From positions 2,294,001 through 2,358,000 of the forward strand of contig NZ_CP031223.1 of NCBI RefSeq assembly GCF_008973485.1: a stretch of 64,000 bases of DNA, in the 5' to 3' direction. Shown here in pieces: positions 60,376 through 64,000 of this stretch (position 1 is the stretch's first letter; every line of letters begins with the position of its first letter). The DNA is from Psychrobacillus glaciei (lineage in GTDB: Bacteria; Bacillota; Bacilli; Bacillales_A; Planococcaceae). Made by a program: the position numbers and the translations under genes. The notes beneath the pieces are model-generated. The model was not told where the DNA came from and made no database searches. It was given only the letters and a program-made list of their open reading frames with translations.

Positions 60376-61122
60376 TTAAACGTTTATTGTCGGTTTTTCT
60401 TCGAGAATATGTCCTGACTTTTGCACTTTTGTTTCTAAATAAAAACGATTTGTATCCGTTAATCCGCCCCATAATGGTACATGATGATCTGCTAGTAACC
60501 CATGAGACTTTAGTGCAGAAAGCTTTTTCGGATTATTTGTAATTAGTGTAACTGGCTTATCTCTTAGCGCTTCTAACACTCGAATCGCTTCCTCGTATGA
60601 CCGTGTATCATCTTCAAAGCCTAGTGCATGATTCGCTTCCACTGTGTCATACCCATCCTCTTGTAAAAGATAAGCTAATGATTTAGAAAATAGCCCAATG
60701 CCTCTTCCTTCGTGATCGGCTAAGTAAAAAATAGCCCCACAACCGTGCTCCGTAATCATTTTCATTGATTCGTGCAGCTGATAACCGCAATCACATCGCT
60801 GACTCCCAAAAATATCCCCAGTATGACAAATACTATGCATACGAATTAGTGCATCATCTTCATTTGCAAAGTCACCAAACACTAATACCGATGACTGCTG
60901 TCCGAAAGCTAAATCTGAGTTTGCAAGTGAGGCAACAACTTCCTTTTTAGATAGCGTTGCATCAACTTTTAACCAAGAATACCAGTTGAATGTTGCTGTA
61001 AAATCACCTTGTTTAATTGGCAACTTTACAGGGCCGACTAAACATAGTTTCTCCTGAGCTGTTATTTCAATTAATTTCATTTTATCTTGTAAAATATCCA
61101 TTGTTTCTTTCAATATAGTCAT
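60376..61122 (-). CDS. ribA: GTP cyclohydrolase II
   Basis: 248 residues, a stand-alone GTP cyclohydrolase II, unlike the fused DHBP synthase-GCH II RibA of B. subtilis. Zinc cysteines C99, C110, C112 in ICHTGDIFGSQRCDCGYQL, and the catalytic HEGRGIGLFSK (residues 137-147), ITNNPKKLSALKSHGL near the C-terminus. Opens GTP to 2,5-diamino-6-ribosylamino-pyrimidinone phosphate, formate and pyrophosphate. An extra ~50 N-terminal residues precede the core. First gene of the operon; no FMN riboswitch was recognised upstream. Confidence 0.92.
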   Translation of the reverse strand: MTILKETMDILQDKMKLIEITAQEKLCLVGPVKLPIKQGDFTATFNWYSWLKVDATLSKKEVVASLANSDLAFGQQSSVLVFGDFANEDDALIRMHSICHTGDIFGSQRCDCGYQLHESMKMITEHGCGAIFYLADHEGRGIGLFSKSLAYLLQEDGYDTVEANHALGFEDDTRSYEEAIRVLEALRDKPVTLITNNPKKLSALKSHGLLADHHVPLWGGLTDTNRFYLETKVQKSGHILEEKPTINV

Positions 61123-61666
61123 CTCATTCTCACCAATCCTATAGTTAAACAGATATACATGCTGTGATGAGTCATCTGTTTTCTTTTTGTTTATTAAAAC
61201 ATTTTGTGAAACCTTAACTTACATAACGTAACCTAGTATATAATTACAAGCATTTAGAGTCAAATGATATACACTATCTGCAAATAGCATACTAGATTCA
61301 TTTATTTTATGCAAAACGCAAAAATTAAAATTGGACGAAAGGCGCTTTGATTTCTTCCATATAAAATACTTTATTTTAATGTATTTACTGTAGAAGGCAA
61401 ATTATCAAGAGTAAATACAGTTCATGAAGAACTATTAAATACCGGAACTTTTTCGAAACTGATCTCCAGACTTTAGGACAATCAAAAAAGCCACCCCTAT
61501 TTGTTACTTAAAGTGGCTTTCGATATTGCATTTTGCTCTTGTCTGAAGTAGCTAAACACAATTGTAATAGGTAAATGGATTAATTGTTTAAACTTCTCCC
61601 TATTTCATTCAAGTTCTTAATTGCGATCCTTCTTCATGTAATAATGATGTGAAAATTCATTATTTA
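61123..61666. other. operon leader and remnant region
   Basis: Upstream of ribA. Contains the dyads GATGAGTCATC near 61157 and TTACATAACGTAA near 61218, possible operators. On the plus strand at about 61380-61475 a fragment reads EGKLSRVNTVHEELLNTGTF and stops. A terminator-like stem AAAGCCAC ... GTGGCTTT occurs at 61484-61521. No gene. Confidence 0.4.
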
Positions 61667-62542
61667 TTACTCCTCGAATTTTAAATATGTTCTTCCTTTG
61701 TAATAATTAGTTACTAGTTTATCAGCACTTTGATCAGCAATTATTGGGTACTCATATTCTAGTTCTACTGCTATTTGCTTAGCAACTTTTCTATAAAGCT
61801 TCATTGTTTCAAATAAAGCATCCCAAACACTTTCCTCATTATACTTTCCATAAATACCCTGAAATTCTTGGACTACCTCTTTATCTGCCCATTCCTCGAA
61901 AAATCTTACATCATGCCAACTTTGTTGATTCGTACTATTCTTCATAATGGTTTGCAACTTCACAAATTTTATCAACAATCGTTTCAAATACTCATCACAG
62001 TTAGACTTAGCAACTAATAATTCCCCACGACGCAATTTTTGGGCTGTATAAACTGCATGGAACCAAAAATCATTTACATCGTTTTTAAATTCACTAAACT
62101 CAGGTACTTCTTTGTTTTTTATTAAGGAAGAAGTATTATGAAAGACTTCAGTTACGGAATCTTTATCTAGTAATACTTTGACTCCACGTGCAATTACTCC
62201 TTGCACTTCTTCACTTTCTAATATTGTTTTAGCTACTTCTAATTTCATGAAATTAAAGTCTACAATACAAGACCCATCATACATTACACGACGTTCCATT
62301 ATATTTCCAACATGAGTTCTCTCTAAAAATGAAATTTGAGGATTTCCAAACTTCCTAATCCATTCCTCACTTTGTAACCATTTCTCAACATCCGAAGTTA
62401 CAATGACTAAGTCCATATCTGACCACTTATCTGCGGGTTTATCACTGCGAGCCATTGATCCAACAATAAAAATGGAGCGAATATCATCCTCTTGTTGTCC
62501 CCATAAAATCACTTTGTTCATTATTTCCTTATAATCGCTCAT
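61667..62542 (-). CDS. aminoglycoside 6-adenylyltransferase-like nucleotidyltransferase
   Basis: 291 residues, typical length of the ANT(6)/AadK streptomycin adenylyltransferase family. Nucleotidyltransferase motif IFIVGSMARSDKPADKWSDM then DLVIV (GSxAR...SDxD, metal-binding Asp pair), and FNFMKLE. The C-terminal helical domain has NDVNDFWFHAVYTAQKLRRG. By family it adenylates streptomycin. Real substrate and level of resistance unknown. Twelve-base gap to the upstream serine hydrolase gene suggests co-transcription. Confidence 0.82.
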   Translation of the reverse strand: MSDYKEIMNKVILWGQQEDDIRSIFIVGSMARSDKPADKWSDMDLVIVTSDVEKWLQSEEWIRKFGNPQISFLERTHVGNIMERRVMYDGSCIVDFNFMKLEVAKTILESEEVQGVIARGVKVLLDKDSVTEVFHNTSSLIKNKEVPEFSEFKNDVNDFWFHAVYTAQKLRRGELLVAKSNCDEYLKRLLIKFVKLQTIMKNSTNQQSWHDVRFFEEWADKEVVQEFQGIYGKYNEESVWDALFETMKLYRKVAKQIAVELEYEYPIIADQSADKLVTNYYKGRTYLKFEE

Positions 62543-62553
62543 GTGATTCTCCT

Positions 62554-63870
62554 CTAATTTTTTATAATATTCTTTGAATTGTATAACGAAGTCTGTTTAC
62601 CAAAATAATCTGTATATAGAATTGATGTTACTTCATTGTTCGAATGTGAAATCTCTAAAGTTTCGTCAATCATTGTGGTTTTAAAAACTATTTTTCCATA
62701 TTCTTGATTTATAGGAATGAGATTAAACTTGTATTGCACACCATAATCTTTTGATACTGTCAAGAATAAATCATTTTCTTCCGTCGTTATATGTAATGGT
62801 AATGGACAATCCTTCATTACATATTTCCCGGATATAAAATCAATACTCTGAACTTTAACCTTTTCCAAATGTTGTGGTAGGTCATACGGTTCATTTAGAA
62901 CTATTTTAGCAATTTCTCTCGTCAATTTTTTAACAGGTACAATATCCATATTGCTCAAAAAAATAATGGTAAGATCATCTAAGAAGCACAGCATTTGATT
63001 CACGAAACCGCTAATATCGCCAAAATGATGGTAGCAATCCTTTTCTAAAACTGGATCTCTAAACCATCCACATGCATATGAATCTATAAAAGGCTGTAAC
63101 ATCCATTTTGTTGCTTCCTCACTAACTAACTGGTTTGCTCGAATCGCTCTATCCCATATATATAAATCGCCAACAGTAGAGTAAAGTCCGTAAGCCCCCA
63201 ATGGAAATGAAGGATTCGCATAAGTCGCATGTACAGGTTTTCCAAAATAAGTGTAACCAGATGCTAAATTTGGCACAATCTCTTTTTCATTATTACAACC
63301 AGTATTATACATACCAAGTGGAATGAATATATTTCCCTCCATATATTCCGCATAATTCTCTCCGGAAATTCCTTCAATTATTGCTGTTAAGATTAAGTAA
63401 CCCGAATTAGAATAATCAAATTTAGTTCCTGGATCAAACAGTAAAGACCCACTTTTAAATGAGCTAATCACTTCTTCTAAACTGAAAGATAGTCTCATCG
63501 TTTTATCCCAAAAATCACTAAAGCTAGTGAAGTTCGTTATTCCAGAAGTATTTGTCAGGCAATTATAAATTGTTATACGATCCCCATTTGGAAAATCAGG
63601 TAAATACTTATTTATAGGATCTTGTATATGAAGTTTATTCTGCTCCTGCAGTTGGAAAATAGCGGCTGCTGTAAAACTTTTAGTAATAGAGCCAATTCTA
63701 AACTTTGTTTCACTAGTATTCAGCACTTTATGCTCTAGATTAGCCATACCATAAGCGTTGTTTAATAATATTTCACCTTTATAGGCGACCAACAAAGAAC
63801 CAAAAAGATAGCTGTTCAAATTGTACGCTTCTTCCCATTCCTTTAGACGTATTTGAAGATCGATCGTCAT
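62554..63870 (-). CDS. serine hydrolase, penicillin-recognising (class C beta-lactamase fold)
   Basis: 438 residues from ATG 63870 (GAGGT about 7 bases upstream; the longer frame lacks a site). Nucleophile motif SITKSF, YSNSGYL at the YxN motif, and HHFGDISGF at the position of KTG. A C-terminal domain of about 120 residues (PYDLPQHLEKVKVQSIDFIS, YVMKDCPLPLHITTEEND) follows, as in D-aminopeptidase/esterase relatives. No signal peptide seen, so probably cytosolic. Substrate unknown. Confidence 0.8.
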   Translation of the reverse strand: MTIDLQIRLKEWEEAYNLNSYLFGSLLVAYKGEILLNNAYGMANLEHKVLNTSETKFRIGSITKSFTAAAIFQLQEQNKLHIQDPINKYLPDFPNGDRITIYNCLTNTSGITNFTSFSDFWDKTMRLSFSLEEVISSFKSGSLLFDPGTKFDYSNSGYLILTAIIEGISGENYAEYMEGNIFIPLGMYNTGCNNEKEIVPNLASGYTYFGKPVHATYANPSFPLGAYGLYSTVGDLYIWDRAIRANQLVSEEATKWMLQPFIDSYACGWFRDPVLEKDCYHHFGDISGFVNQMLCFLDDLTIIFLSNMDIVPVKKLTREIAKIVLNEPYDLPQHLEKVKVQSIDFISGKYVMKDCPLPLHITTEENDLFLTVSKDYGVQYKFNLIPINQEYGKIVFKTTMIDETLEISHSNNEVTSILYTDYFGKQTSLYNSKNIIKN

Positions 63871-63912
63871 TCCATATACCTCATTTTGAGTTATTAAATT
63901 CATAGCCAATAA

Positions 63913-64000
63913 TTACGTAAAAATTCTTTTCAAGTCCTGCAAATCATCAATAACTAGATCTGCCTGAGAAAGCTCAGCTTCTTGGGCAAAATCAAACCTA
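63913..64000 (-). CDS. HAD-superfamily hydrolase, C-terminal end (partial)
   Basis: Last 28 residues before the window edge: RFDFAQEAELSQADLVIDDL then QDLKRIFT and stop. The ending AELSQADLVIDDLQDL is typical of phosphoglycolate-phosphatase-like HAD proteins. The catalytic part lies outside the window. Confidence 0.5.
   Translation of the reverse strand, partial: RFDFAQEAELSQADLVIDDLQDLKRIFT

Noticed and set aside
61123..61300. FMN riboswitch upstream of ribA
   Set aside because: None of the conserved RFN blocks were found by eye; only short dyads are present.
1..64000. tRNA or rRNA genes
   Set aside because: No cloverleaf with conserved GGTTCGA-type arm or rRNA sequence was recognised on either strand.

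Overview
The window is low-GC Gram-positive DNA, most likely a Bacillaceae/Planococcaceae (Bacillus or Lysinibacillus-like) chromosome. Supporting signs are AT-rich sequence, strong AGGAGG-type ribosome sites, T-box leaders, and a block resembling B. subtilis ytcD-ytbD-ytbE. The taxonomy is inferred from gene content only.

Layout. 1-11.4 kb: ordinary but eroded chromosome. It holds a frameshifted HAD phosphatase, an IS3 element, a 4-hydroxyphenylacetate hydroxylase-type gene, pseudogenes (START-like protein, aldo/keto reductase, amino acid permease under a duplicated T-box leader), then intact ytbD/ytcD/ytbE-like genes. 11.4-55.5 kb: an unusual array described below. 55.5-64 kb: remnants, an FMN reductase, a decayed IclR regulator, a four-gene operon (GTP cyclohydrolase II, RibD, FAD monooxygenase, HAD phosphatase), an aminoglycoside nucleotidyltransferase-like gene and a serine hydrolase.

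The array is the main discovery candidate. About 33 copies of one imperfectly palindromic repeat, all in the same polarity, separate mostly single, small genes that mostly lie on the minus strand (small membrane, secreted, lipoprotein, GNAT, sigma/anti-sigma genes). A full repeat has four short boxes: AACTAAAC, 6-nt spacer, GTTAGTT, a variable hairpin, then AACTAAC/A, 6-nt spacer, GTTAGTTT. This is the architecture of integron attC sites (R''-L''...L'-R'). Three of the repeats carry, in place of the hairpin, a XerD-like tyrosine recombinase gene (one intact, two decayed) on the opposite strand to most cargo. One small cassette occurs twice, 14 kb apart, with identity stopping at the GTTAGT core on the side that can be resolved. 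I read this as an integron-like gene-cassette array in a Gram-positive host, with an integrase-like gene housed inside the attC-like site. The alternative is a family of recombinase-derived miniature elements.

The repeat is also a target for other mobile DNA. Four group II introns lie inside it, two with exactly reconstructible junctions. A 58/187-bp miniature element with TAG duplications occurs four times at the same base of the repeat. A 283-bp element and an IS110-family element also lie in it. The two large introns are twintrons: a second, RT-encoding group II intron sits at the YADD active-site codons of the outer intron's RT gene.

All coordinates and motifs were read by eye. Family names rest on recognised motifs, without database searches.
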